Below are positions 17,428 to 25,472 of a stretch of DNA of 64,000 nt, piece by piece. Both the position numbers and the translations under genes were made by a program. Each line of letters starts with the position of its first letter. Position 1 is the first letter of the stretch. The notes under the pieces are model-generated. The model worked only from the letters and a program-made list of their open reading frames with translations, was not told the origin of the DNA and ran no database searches. The DNA is from Kutzneria viridogrisea (GTDB taxonomy: Bacteria; Actinomycetota; Actinomycetes; Mycobacteriales; Pseudonocardiaceae), in contig JACJID010000003.1 in NCBI GenBank assembly GCA_014138725.1, forward strand, positions 868,001 through 932,000, read 5' to 3'.

Positions 17428-17535
17428 GGGACCCCTCCTCACCGGCGCGCGGAATTTGCTTGACCTACGCTAATCGATTTCGTTGCTTCCTACAACTATC
17501 AGTTTGGACAGGATCGGAGTTGCTAACTTCAGCGC

Positions 17536-19503
17536 GTGATCCGTCGGGGACTGACCGTGGCCGCCACCCTCGTTTTCCTGGGCAGCACGGTCGCCGCCGC
17601 CACCGACGGCACCGATGAGAGCGCCCTCACACAGCCAGGTCCGCCGGTGGAGGTGCTGTCCTCGCGGCCCGAGTTCGTCACCGGCGGGGACGCGTTGGTG
17701 CGGGTACGCGTGCCCGAGGGTGCCCGCCCCGAGCAGGTGCGCGTGGCCGTCAACGGCCTCGACCAGACCCGCGCCTTCCACACCGGGCCCGACGGTCGCG
17801 CGCTGACCGGACTGGTCACCGGCCTGCACCTGGGCGAGAACAACCTCGTCGCCGCGCTGCCCGGCACCAGGCCGGTGCACCTCACGCTGTACGACCGCAG
17901 CACCGACGGCCCCCTGTTCGCCGGACCGAAGGAGCAGCCCTTCGCCTGCGAGACAACGGGTTTCCGCACTGCGGGCGGTCAACTGCTGGGCCGGGCCACC
18001 GGGCCGTCCTGCACCGTGCCCACCCGGGTCGAACACCTCACGCGCAAGCGGGTGCCGCACCGGATCCGGGTGGAGACCGGGGTGCTGGACCGCGGCATCT
18101 ACGAGATCGCGATGCCCGAGGGCGCCTGGAACCACCGGCTGGTCTACACCTTCGGCGGCGGCTGCCCCGGCGGCTGGTACACCCAGGGCCGGGCCACCGC
18201 GGGCGTGCTGGACGAGGTGATGCTGCGCCGGGGCTACGCCATCGCCTCCTCCACGCTCAACGTGTTCGGCACCAACTGCGACGACCTGCTCGCCAGCGAG
18301 GTCATGGCCATGGTCAAGGAGCGGTTCGTCGAGGAGTTCGGCCCCCCGCTGTTCACCATCGGCTGGGGCTGCTCCGGCGGCTCGTACCAGGCGCACCAGA
18401 TCGCCGACAACTACCCGGGCCTGCTCGACGGCATCGCCGTGGCGTGCAGCTTCCCCGACCTGGTCTCCGGCAGCACCCAGGTGCTCACCGACGCGGCGCT
18501 GCTGGACCACTACTTCGCAAAGTCCACACTGGACAGTGCGCAGCGCAGGGCCGTGTCCGGCTTCGGCGTGACCGCCACGAGCCCGCTGCTGGCCAACCAG
18601 GCACGCCGGATCGACCCGCGCGCCTTCTGCCCGGCCACCCTGCACACGGCGGCCCGCTGCGACATCTACGACCACGCCGTCAACGTGTACGGGCGGGATC
18701 CGCGCACCGGGGCCGCCCGCAGGCCGCTGGACAACACCGGGGTGCAGTACGGCCTGGCCGCGCTGAACTCCAGGAAGATCAGCTTCGCGCAGTTCCTGGA
18801 CCTCAACGCGCGCATCGGCGGGTTCGACGCCGAGGGCGGGTTCAGCCCGGCCCGCTCGGTGGCCGACCGGGACTCGGTGAGCCTGGCCTACCGCACCGGC
18901 CGGGTGCTCAGCGGCGGTGGCGGGCTCGGCTCGATCCCGGTCGTGGACTACCGCTCGTACACCGACGACCTGCCCGGCGGGGACATGCACCTGAGCCTGC
19001 ACACCGCGGCCACCCGCGCGCGGCTGGTCGCCGCCAACGGGGACGCCGACAACCAGGTGGTGCTGGCGGAGAACGGATCGCACGGCGGTTTCCTGACCGC
19101 CAACCCGGTCGTCGCCGACCTGCTGGCACAACTGGACGCCTGGCTCACCGCCATCGCCAGGGACCCCACCGGCCCCGCTCACCAGCGCGTGGTGCGCAAC
19201 CGGCCGACCGGGTTGGCCGACGCCTGCTGGACCCCGGACGCCGCCCACCAGAAGGTGCTGGACCCGGGACGCTGCGCGGCCCTGTACCCGGTGTGGCCCG
19301 GGCCGCGCCGGGTCGCGGGCGGTCCCGTCGCGGGGGACGTGCTCAAGTGCGCGCTGCACCCGGTGACGGCCGCCGACTACCGCGTGCCGGTGGACCTTGC
19401 CGCGCTGGCCGGGGTCTTCCCGGACGGGGTGTGCGACTGGTCCCGGCCCGGGGTGGGCCAGCAGCCGCTGTCCGGCACCTGGCTGTCCTTCGGCGGGCAG
19501 TAG
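17536..19503 (+). CDS. Secreted DUF6351-like protein (alpha/beta-hydrolase-like)
   Basis: The protein has 655 residues with an N-terminal signal peptide (about 1-22). It begins with a beta-rich segment (EVLSSRPEFVTGGDALVRV), followed by a large domain with YTFGGGCPGGWY and TIGWGCSGGSYQAHQIADNYPGLLDGI. GCSGGS resembles a nucleophile elbow (GxSxG-like). HLSLHTAATRARL and ENGSHGGFL may supply other catalytic residues. The pattern fits the DUF6351 family of actinobacterial secreted hydrolase-like proteins; no substrate is known. GTG start at 17536. It is divergent from the MFS fusion gene. Confidence 0.75.
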   Translation: MIRRGLTVAATLVFLGSTVAAATDGTDESALTQPGPPVEVLSSRPEFVTGGDALVRVRVPEGARPEQVRVAVNGLDQTRAFHTGPDGRALTGLVTGLHLGENNLVAALPGTRPVHLTLYDRSTDGPLFAGPKEQPFACETTGFRTAGGQLLGRATGPSCTVPTRVEHLTRKRVPHRIRVETGVLDRGIYEIAMPEGAWNHRLVYTFGGGCPGGWYTQGRATAGVLDEVMLRRGYAIASSTLNVFGTNCDDLLASEVMAMVKERFVEEFGPPLFTIGWGCSGGSYQAHQIADNYPGLLDGIAVACSFPDLVSGSTQVLTDAALLDHYFAKSTLDSAQRRAVSGFGVTATSPLLANQARRIDPRAFCPATLHTAARCDIYDHAVNVYGRDPRTGAARRPLDNTGVQYGLAALNSRKISFAQFLDLNARIGGFDAEGGFSPARSVADRDSVSLAYRTGRVLSGGGGLGSIPVVDYRSYTDDLPGGDMHLSLHTAATRARLVAANGDADNQVVLAENGSHGGFLTANPVVADLLAQLDAWLTAIARDPTGPAHQRVVRNRPTGLADACWTPDAAHQKVLDPGRCAALYPVWPGPRRVAGGPVAGDVLKCALHPVTAADYRVPVDLAALAGVFPDGVCDWSRPGVGQQPLSGTWLSFGGQ

Positions 19504-19535
19504 TTCACCAACTAGGCGTAGTCACGCGTAAATCG

Positions 19536-19564
19536 TTGACGAAGGCGCTTCGCGGGGCTACACC
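19536..19564 (+). promoter_or_regulatory. Probable leaderless promoter of the amidase gene
   Basis: TTGACG (19536-19541) and TACACC (19559-19564) are separated by 17 bases. The second ATG of the amidase (19571) lies seven bases after the -10 box, where transcription should begin. There is no Shine-Dalgarno sequence, consistent with a leaderless mRNA. Confidence 0.6.
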
Positions 19565-19570
19565 AGGATG

Positions 19571-20146
19571 ATGAGCACCCCTGCACGCATCACCCGGCGT
19601 TCGGCACTGCTCGCCGGTATCGGTCTGGCCACCGTGGCCGCCGTCCCGTCCTGGGCGGCCACCGTCGACTACCCCGCGGCGCACTGGATCCCTGCCAGCG
19701 CCAAGAACTACACCGCCGCCAACCGCCCCAGCGGCTACCCGGTCAACCTGGTGGTCATCCACGTGACCCAGGAGACCTACCCCGACACGGTCCGCCTGTT
19801 CCAGGACCCCAAGCACGCCGCGGCGGCGCACTACGTGGTGCGCTCCGCCGACGGCTACCTCGCGCAGATGGTGCGCGAGCACGACATCGCCTGGCACGCG
19901 GGCAACTGGGACTACAACACCCGCAGCATCGGCATCGAACACGAGGGCTGGGTGGACAAGCCCGAGTACTTCACCGACGCGCTCTACAAGTCCTCCGCGG
20001 CACTGACCCGGTCGATCTGCGACCGGTACCGGATCCCCAAGGACCGCAAGCACATCATCGGTCACGTCGAGGTGCCCGGCAGCACGCACACCGATCCGGG
20101 CCCGTACTGGGACTGGACCAGGTACATGCGCCTGGTGACCGGCTGA
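19571..20146 (+). CDS. Secreted N-acetylmuramoyl-L-alanine amidase (amidase_2 family)
   Basis: The protein has 191 residues with a Tat-like signal (RRSALLAGIG, cleavage after about residue 28). The amidase_2/PGRP-like zinc fold shows VVIHVTQETY (first His), DIAWHAGNW, SIGIEHEG and GHVEVPGSTHTDPGPYWDW (second His and acidic/His catalytic part). It cleaves the bond between muramic acid and L-Ala in peptidoglycan. Start chosen at 19571 rather than the adjacent ATG (19568) from promoter spacing. It converges with the membrane operon, with no spacer. Confidence 0.9.
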   Translation: MSTPARITRRSALLAGIGLATVAAVPSWAATVDYPAAHWIPASAKNYTAANRPSGYPVNLVVIHVTQETYPDTVRLFQDPKHAAAAHYVVRSADGYLAQMVREHDIAWHAGNWDYNTRSIGIEHEGWVDKPEYFTDALYKSSAALTRSICDRYRIPKDRKHIIGHVEVPGSTHTDPGPYWDWTRYMRLVTG

Positions 20147-20698
20147 TCACCAGGCCCAGGTGCCCTGTAGGCGGCCGGGCCGTGCCCGCCGCCACACCAG
20201 GAACACGGCCCCGGCGACGGCCAGCAGCGGCAGCCCGCCGATCACCCAGCTCACCGCGATCGGCGGGCCGGGTGCGGTGAGCACCGTGAGGTTCAGCTTG
20301 CCCTCGCCGGGGCCCTTCGGGCCGTCCAGGTGGAAGGTGAAGGTCCAGTTGCCCTCGCCCTTGAGCGAGAACACGTCCAGGCCCCAGGAGTCCAGCTTGC
20401 GCGGGTGCCGTGACAGCGGCTTGCCGCGCACGGCCGCACCGCCGTCCTGGTTGATCACCAGGGTGCCGGTCTTGTCCGCGATGCCGCCGTCCGGGTCGAA
20501 GGTGAAGTCCAGGGAGCGCAGGGACCGCAGCGGCCAGTCGCCGAACCCGACCGCCACCTGGTACGGCCCCACCTGGACCTGTTCGGTGTGCACGATGACC
20601 ACCGGGGCGTAGGTCGGCTCCTCGGCCGCCAGCGCGGGCGTGGCGGACAGCCCGACCAGGCCCAGAACCAGTGCCAGCGCGGCAAGAGCCCGCGTCAT
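20147..20698 (-). CDS. Secreted single-span membrane protein, last gene of a putative metal-handling operon
   Basis: The protein has 183 residues. Signal peptide about 1-24, a beta-rich extracellular domain (HTEQVQVGPYQVAVGFGDWPLRS and an NWTFTFHLDG strand), then a membrane helix near 148-168 and a short basic cytoplasmic tail. The topology resembles FixH/YtkA- or CopC-associated accessory proteins, but no family motif is conclusive. The ATG overlaps the stop of the upstream membrane-protein gene (ATGA), so it is translationally coupled. Function unknown. Confidence 0.7.
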   Translation of the reverse strand: MTRALAALALVLGLVGLSATPALAAEEPTYAPVVIVHTEQVQVGPYQVAVGFGDWPLRSLRSLDFTFDPDGGIADKTGTLVINQDGGAAVRGKPLSRHPRKLDSWGLDVFSLKGEGNWTFTFHLDGPKGPGEGKLNLTVLTAPGPPIAVSWVIGGLPLLAVAGAVFLVWRRARPGRLQGTWAW

Positions 20699-21768
20699 GC
20701 CGTGATCTCCTCGGTACTCGACTGGTCGATCAGCGTGGCCGCCATCCAGCCCAGCCAGGCCGCGACCGCGCCCACCACCGCACCCGCGAGGCCGGTGGTC
20801 AGACCGGAGCCCGGCGGGGAGGTCATCGCCAGCAGGACGCCGCCCAGCGCGCCGGCCAGCGGCACGGCCCACCGCGGCGAGCCGCCGAACCTCCTGGCCA
20901 GCAACAGGGTTGCCTCCACCAGCACCGCGGACCCGATGAGCAGCAAGGGCATCAGCGCGGCCAACCTGCCCTGACTGCCCGCGTGGTCCCGGAGGGGCAG
21001 GCCGACCTCGGCCGCGTACCAGCGGGCGGCCCAGACACCGAACGGGTCCGAGGCCAGCTTGATCACGACCAGCACCGCGGCCGGGGCCAGCGCCCCGCCC
21101 ACCGGCCAGCGCAGCAGGCGCAGGCCCAGCAGCAGGGCGAACACGCCCAGCCCCGCGATGGTCAAGGCCATGCCGCCCACCGGCCCGACCGAGCGCGGGG
21201 CCACCGCCGCGAACAGGCAGGACCAGGCGAAGCCCACGCCCACCGTCAGCGTGATGCCGATCTTGCCGAGCAGGTGGGAGCGCGCGGCGGCGAAGGCCAC
21301 CAGCGTGCCCATCATGCTGATCTGGTCGCACAGGATCAGCCCCACGTGCGGGGGCGAGTCGATCACCGCGTCGAAGCCGTAGACCGTGTGCCACCACAGG
21401 TCCCACAGCCCGTACAGCAGGAAGGCCGCCGACCCGCAGCCCGCGATGAGGTAGCCCACCGGGGCCGCGAAGGTCCCGCGCAGCACCGCGACCGACCGGC
21501 CGCCCACCTGCCCGGTGTCCTGTGCACCCGCCCGCGTGGCCGCGGTCCGGCGCAGCACCACCACGAGGCTGGTCAGCCCGGAGATGGCCGGTGCGGTGTA
21601 GATGAACAGGTGCGGCAGGGTGAAGAAGGTGTCCGGGCCCACGTCGGCGTGCCACTGCACGTCCCAGACCAACCCGACCAGCGACACCAGGTTGCTCACC
21701 AGCAGCAGCACCGCGGGCGGCAGCCAGCTGCGCAACGCCGTGCCAGGTGGCTGTGTGGTCAACGCCAT
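20695..21768 (-). CDS. Polytopic membrane protein with duplicated WDxxWH...PH motif
   Basis: The protein has 357 residues with eight or nine predicted membrane helices. Two loop-proximal segments repeat one theme: GLVWDVQWHADVGPDTF...PHLFIY (about 32-58) and GLWDLWWHTVYGFDAV...PPHVGLI (about 120-147). The spacing of Trp, Asp and His residues suggests an internal duplication and a possible metal or haem site. AGGAGA precedes the ATG at 21768; a longer frame upstream overlaps the previous gene and was rejected. It belongs to a four-gene operon with YtkA-like and Met/His-rich exported proteins. No established family name was recognised. Confidence 0.72.
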   Translation of the reverse strand: MALTTQPPGTALRSWLPPAVLLLVSNLVSLVGLVWDVQWHADVGPDTFFTLPHLFIYTAPAISGLTSLVVVLRRTAATRAGAQDTGQVGGRSVAVLRGTFAAPVGYLIAGCGSAAFLLYGLWDLWWHTVYGFDAVIDSPPHVGLILCDQISMMGTLVAFAAARSHLLGKIGITLTVGVGFAWSCLFAAVAPRSVGPVGGMALTIAGLGVFALLLGLRLLRWPVGGALAPAAVLVVIKLASDPFGVWAARWYAAEVGLPLRDHAGSQGRLAALMPLLLIGSAVLVEATLLLARRFGGSPRWAVPLAGALGGVLLAMTSPPGSGLTTGLAGAVVGAVAAWLGWMAATLIDQSSTEEITA

Positions 21769-21776
21769 CGGGTCTC

Positions 21777-22190
21777 CTAGTTGTTCACGGACAGGGGAAA
21801 GGTGATCTGGTCTCGGTGGCCTGCCGTGGTCACCGACACGGTGAGCTCCCACTGGCCCGGCATGAGGAACAACGACCCGTCCGCGTGGAAGTGACCCGCA
21901 CCGGCGGGCCGCACCGCCAGGGGTTCCACCGCGTGCGAGTGCGCGGGCATCGCGGGCTCCACCGCCACCTGGTCCGGGTCGCCCGCCCCGGCGTGCGGGG
22001 TGATCCGCACGTCCACCGCGCGCTGCCCGGTGCGGGCCGCGTCCAGCACGACCTGCACCCCGTAGTGCGCCGAATCTCCTTGCAGGGTCACGGTGTCCTC
22101 GCTCGGTCGCCAGGTCAGCACCAGCACGGCACCGCCGACTGCCAGCACCGCCGCGACGGCGATCACCAGGATCCTGGCCCGCTGCCCCAC
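21777..22190 (-). CDS. YtkA-like membrane-anchored exported protein
   Basis: The protein has 137 residues. The N-terminal helix (about 5-25) anchors an extracellular immunoglobulin-like domain with VRITPHAGAGDPDQVAVEPAM, AHSHAV, GAGHFHADGSLFLMPGQWELTVSV. The (M)PxH...GxFxxxGxLxMPGxWxLxV pattern is that of YtkA/FixH-like domains, which occur with copper transport and oxidase assembly genes. His and Met residues could bind copper. The GTG at 22190 lies after AGGGGGAG with short spacing; a GTG eight codons downstream is possible. It starts 9 bases after the previous stop. Confidence 0.7.
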   Translation of the reverse strand: MGQRARILVIAVAAVLAVGGAVLVLTWRPSEDTVTLQGDSAHYGVQVVLDAARTGQRAVDVRITPHAGAGDPDQVAVEPAMPAHSHAVEPLAVRPAGAGHFHADGSLFLMPGQWELTVSVTTAGHRDQITFPLSVNN

Positions 22191-22198
22191 CGCTCCCC

Positions 22199-23569
22199 CT
22201 ATGCCGCAGGCACGTCCACCACGTAGGGCACTGTGCGCACCTGGTAGTCGCGTTCCACCTGCAACCATAGCCAGTAGCGGCCCGGCGCGGGGAAGGTCAA
22301 CACGAACCGCGCAGCCGGTCCGGCGCTGCGCACCGTCTCGTCCGGTTGCGCCAGGGTCGCCGTCAGCACGGCCGTCGCCATCGAGTCACGTTCGTGGACG
22401 TGTTCGAACAGCGCCCCGTCCTCGCTGGTCAGCAGCAGGTGGCCGGTCATGCCCAGCCAGGGTTGCAGGTCGTGCACCGGGCCGTGTTCGTCGCTGATCC
22501 GGAACGTCAGCGTGGCAGGGGCCCCGGCGAGGATCGGGGTGCTGCTCAGGGAGAACCTGAGCCCATCCGCAGCACGCTCGCCAAGCCCGATCGGAGTATC
22601 CACTGTGGATGCGGCGCCGCCGACCGTGAAGTGCTGGCGCAGCAACTGCTCCCCGCTGCCCGTCCTCGCGAGCTCCGCGTACGCGGTGAAGCCGCCGCCG
22701 ACGGGCAGGGTGGTCCGCACCTCGTACTGGCCCGGCCCGGTCCGCGCCGGGTGCAGGTGCGTCAGGTAGCGGTGGTCGTCCCCGATCAGCGCCAGGTGGA
22801 TCAGTGCCCCGTGGTCCACCTGGAGGTCGTCCATCGGGCGGCCCGTCGCCCCGTCGAACAGCGCCAGCCGCAACCGGAACGGCTCACCCGCGGTCGGGTG
22901 CGCCGGTTCGGTGCTCAGCGCGAGGTTGCCGTACGCCGGGGCCATCTGCATCTGCATCTGTTGTTGCTGTTGCTGTTGCGTGCCCAGTGGTGGCTGGATG
23001 CTCGGCGAGAGCAGGGCGGCTGTGATGCCCACTGCCAGTGCGACCGCCGTTGTGGCCCCCGTGACCGCCGCCCACCTGGGGCGTTTCAGCACCAGGAGGA
23101 ACGAGGCCAGCAGCAGGATGCCCGCTGTGCCAAAGCCCGTGTAGGCCGCCCACTCCCAGGGCTGCACCACGACGGGCGGCACCAGGAACGGGATCGCCGC
23201 GAACTCCCCGCCCACCTGTGCCCGCAACTCCCACGGCCCCGGCCGGTCCACCGCCAGCTGCGCGGTCCGGCTGCCCGGCTGGCCGGTGAGGTGCAGCTTG
23301 CCGCTCGTCGGCGTGCCCCCGCCGTCCACCGCGTGCGCCGTCAGGTCCAGGTCCGCCTCCGGCTGGCCCACGTGGGTCAGCACGTCCACCTGCAACGGCC
23401 CCGGCATGCCCTCCACCGGGTGGATCGTGAACGTCAACTCGTGCCCGCCCACGGACTGGACGAGCCGCACGCTCGTGCCCGCCACGCCGTCCGCGTGCGC
23501 CACGCCCGTGAGGCCCAACGCCAGCGAGATCGCCAGCAGGATCATCGTGCCCAGTCGTGCCGCCCCCAT
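22199..23569 (-). CDS. Exported/membrane protein with Gln/Met tract and two extracellular Ig-like domains
   Basis: The protein has 456 residues. Signal peptide about 1-26; an extracellular beta domain (VGGHELTFTIHPVEGMPG) to about 130; two membrane helices near 140-160 and 168-190; a QQQQQQQMQMQM tract near 205; and a second long beta-rich domain with GALIHLALIGDDHRYLTHLHP, FTAYAEL and EHVHERDSM. His-rich and Met-rich elements and the YtkA-like neighbour suggest copper binding, which is inference. The CAG-type Gln codons form a short tandem DNA tract (about 22956-22980). It opens a four-gene operon. No Shine-Dalgarno is visible. Confidence 0.7.
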   Translation of the reverse strand: MGAARLGTMILLAISLALGLTGVAHADGVAGTSVRLVQSVGGHELTFTIHPVEGMPGPLQVDVLTHVGQPEADLDLTAHAVDGGGTPTSGKLHLTGQPGSRTAQLAVDRPGPWELRAQVGGEFAAIPFLVPPVVVQPWEWAAYTGFGTAGILLLASFLLVLKRPRWAAVTGATTAVALAVGITAALLSPSIQPPLGTQQQQQQQMQMQMAPAYGNLALSTEPAHPTAGEPFRLRLALFDGATGRPMDDLQVDHGALIHLALIGDDHRYLTHLHPARTGPGQYEVRTTLPVGGGFTAYAELARTGSGEQLLRQHFTVGGAASTVDTPIGLGERAADGLRFSLSSTPILAGAPATLTFRISDEHGPVHDLQPWLGMTGHLLLTSEDGALFEHVHERDSMATAVLTATLAQPDETVRSAGPAARFVLTFPAPGRYWLWLQVERDYQVRTVPYVVDVPAA

Positions 23570-23616
23570 GCTCAGGACAGTACGCGGGAGCGGCCGGTCG
23601 GTGGATCACTGCCCGC

Positions 23617-24696
23617 TCAGGGCCGATCCGGCTCCGCGATGGCCTTCGCCCGCGTCTCGTACTCGAACCCCAGCGGCGTGATCCACCGCCGCACCCCGTC
23701 CGCGCCCCGCGCGAACCGGTACCTCCCGATCGTCTTCAGGCAATGGTGCACATCGCAGAACGGCCCCAGATTCCGCTCCTCCGTTTCACCACCCGAGGCA
23801 AAACCCCGCGCGTGATCGATCTGACATTCCTTGACCGGCCGCAGACACCCCGGCGCCTGACAGACCCGGTCCCGCACCATCACGAATTCCCGCAACGCCC
23901 TCGGTGGCCGGTACCTTTTTCGGCCGACACCGATCGGCATTCCCACCTCATCGGTGAGGACTTTTCGCCAATCGCCCTGCGCGGCGATTTCGCGGGCGGT
24001 GTTGGCCTCAACAGGCCCGACCCCGGCGACGTATCCGGGTTCCGAGGTCAGCCCCAGCAACGTCGTGGCCGACACCGTGACATCGGTCCGCACCGTCACC
24101 GGCCGCCCCGACCCCAGCAGCCGATCAACGAACACGTCGGCCTGCTTCTCACCCCAGGACCGATCGTCGTCCAGGCTCTCCGCGTCGGCGTTGATCTGAT
24201 CGAACACCTGCCGCGCCCGCACCGCGTCCAGGTGGGCGGTCAGTTCCGCCATGCCGTCGGGCATCGACCGGTATCGGACCTCGGACCGCTTCACCGCCCT
24301 GACATGCCGAATCTCAGCACCGAGCGGGTCAACCAGGCACACCAGCCGCGCGACCTCGACCTTCAACTCCTTCGAGTTCGACTCCGCAGCCCCAGCCAAC
24401 TGGGCATCCACCCGGCGGGCCTGCTCCGAGTCCAGGTTCTCGGTCAACTTCCGCACGACCTCGAACCGGTCCAGGTCCAGCAACCCGTCCCGCATCAACG
24501 CAGCGAGTTGTGGCAGTCGGCCCATCGCCGCCGCCTGCTCCTGAAGCTTCTTCGCCCGCCCGAGCGGAATGCGCAGCAACAACGCGATCTCGTGCGGATC
24601 ATCCAGTTCGGCGGCGCAGCAGAGCAGATCGAACTCGACGGACGCGAGACGTTTCCACGCCTCCAGCATCCGCTCCGCGATCTCCCTCTGCCCCAT
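23617..24696 (-). CDS. DUF222 / HNH endonuclease domain protein (13E12-repeat-like family)
   Basis: The protein has 359 residues. The N-terminal helical DUF222 region (about 1-250) includes LMRDGLLDLDRFEVVRKLTENLD. The C-terminal HNH motif (about 270-325) reads FVMVRDRVCQAPGC, CQIDHARGFASGGETEERNLGPFCDVHH, with Cys pairs that bind zinc. Such genes exist in many copies in actinobacterial genomes, often near mobile DNA; their biological role is not settled. It stands alone: the 245-base spacer upstream shows no clear element. Confidence 0.88.
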   Translation of the reverse strand: MGQREIAERMLEAWKRLASVEFDLLCCAAELDDPHEIALLLRIPLGRAKKLQEQAAAMGRLPQLAALMRDGLLDLDRFEVVRKLTENLDSEQARRVDAQLAGAAESNSKELKVEVARLVCLVDPLGAEIRHVRAVKRSEVRYRSMPDGMAELTAHLDAVRARQVFDQINADAESLDDDRSWGEKQADVFVDRLLGSGRPVTVRTDVTVSATTLLGLTSEPGYVAGVGPVEANTAREIAAQGDWRKVLTDEVGMPIGVGRKRYRPPRALREFVMVRDRVCQAPGCLRPVKECQIDHARGFASGGETEERNLGPFCDVHHCLKTIGRYRFARGADGVRRWITPLGFEYETRAKAIAEPDRP

Positions 24697-24941
24697 ACCG
24701 CCATTCTACGCCGAATCGAGCGCACGAATGAGTGAATCCCCAGGGGCGGTTTTTCCTGGGTGGCGATGGGCTTACGCTCGCCGGCGAGATCGGGGCGGCA
24801 TTCCACGCCCCGACTACCCCGATCACAGCCCACCGCCAGGGCCCCAGGACAAACCACCCCGAAACCCCGTGGCACCCCGTGCACAGCCACGAGCCCGCCG
24901 GTGCGCTCCCCAGCGGTACACCGACGGGCCCGCGAACCAGG

Positions 24942-25424
24942 TCAGACGTAGGTGATGTCCCAGTGATTGCCCTCATCGCAGTACAGGTTGCCCGCGGAGG
25001 ACTTCCACTGCGGGTAGCCGTCGCCGCGCAGTCCGATGTAGCTGAAGCTGTTCTTCACGTAGCTGTCGATGCAACTGTTGTGTGCGATGTCCACTTTGTA
25101 CCCGTTGTAGTGGCTGTAGGTACCGGACGCGTGGCCGACCTCGGTGCCGCCGGTGATGTTGATGGCGCAGCCGCTGGCCCGCTTCAGGGTGATCACCCCG
25201 CTGACGGTGCTGGAGTTGATCTGGTCGAAGGACGTGCAGTGCGGGTTGCTGCGGGTGGTGCACCCGCCGCTGGAGGACCAGGTCACCCCGGCCGCGCTGA
25301 GCTGCGAGGCGGCCTGGGACTGGGACAGCTTGGTGACCGCCGGGGCGGCCTGAGCGGTGACCGCCGTCGCGGACAGGGCGAGCGCGGCGGCGGCCAGCGA
25401 GGTGATGGCGAGTCTGCGGAACAT
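24942..25424 (-). CDS. Secreted M15/hedgehog-like D-Ala-D-Ala peptidase-type protein
   Basis: The protein has 160 residues with a signal peptide (about 1-26). The mature domain includes GCTTRSNPHCTSFDQIN, GGTEVGHASGTYSHYNGYKVDI and a C-terminal GNHWDITY. HxxGxxxD (in SHYNGYKVDI) followed by HWDI matches the zinc ligands of the M15 peptidase fold (SxHxxGxAxD...H). Six cysteines suggest disulfides. M15 enzymes trim peptidoglycan stem peptides. GAGAGG precedes the ATG. It is downstream of the SARP gene with a 48-base gap. Confidence 0.75.
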   Translation of the reverse strand: MFRRLAITSLAAAALALSATAVTAQAAPAVTKLSQSQAASQLSAAGVTWSSSGGCTTRSNPHCTSFDQINSSTVSGVITLKRASGCAINITGGTEVGHASGTYSHYNGYKVDIAHNSCIDSYVKNSFSYIGLRGDGYPQWKSSAGNLYCDEGNHWDITYV

Positions 25425-25472
25425 GGCTGTGCACCTCTCGTTGTGCAGGGGTGCGCAGTCAAACCCGGGGCC

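Noticed and set aside
17471-17490. LacI operator in the MFS/DUF6351 divergent spacer (CTAATCGATTTC)
   Set aside because: Only the AATCGATT centre matches; the flanks lack the symmetry of the two good sites.
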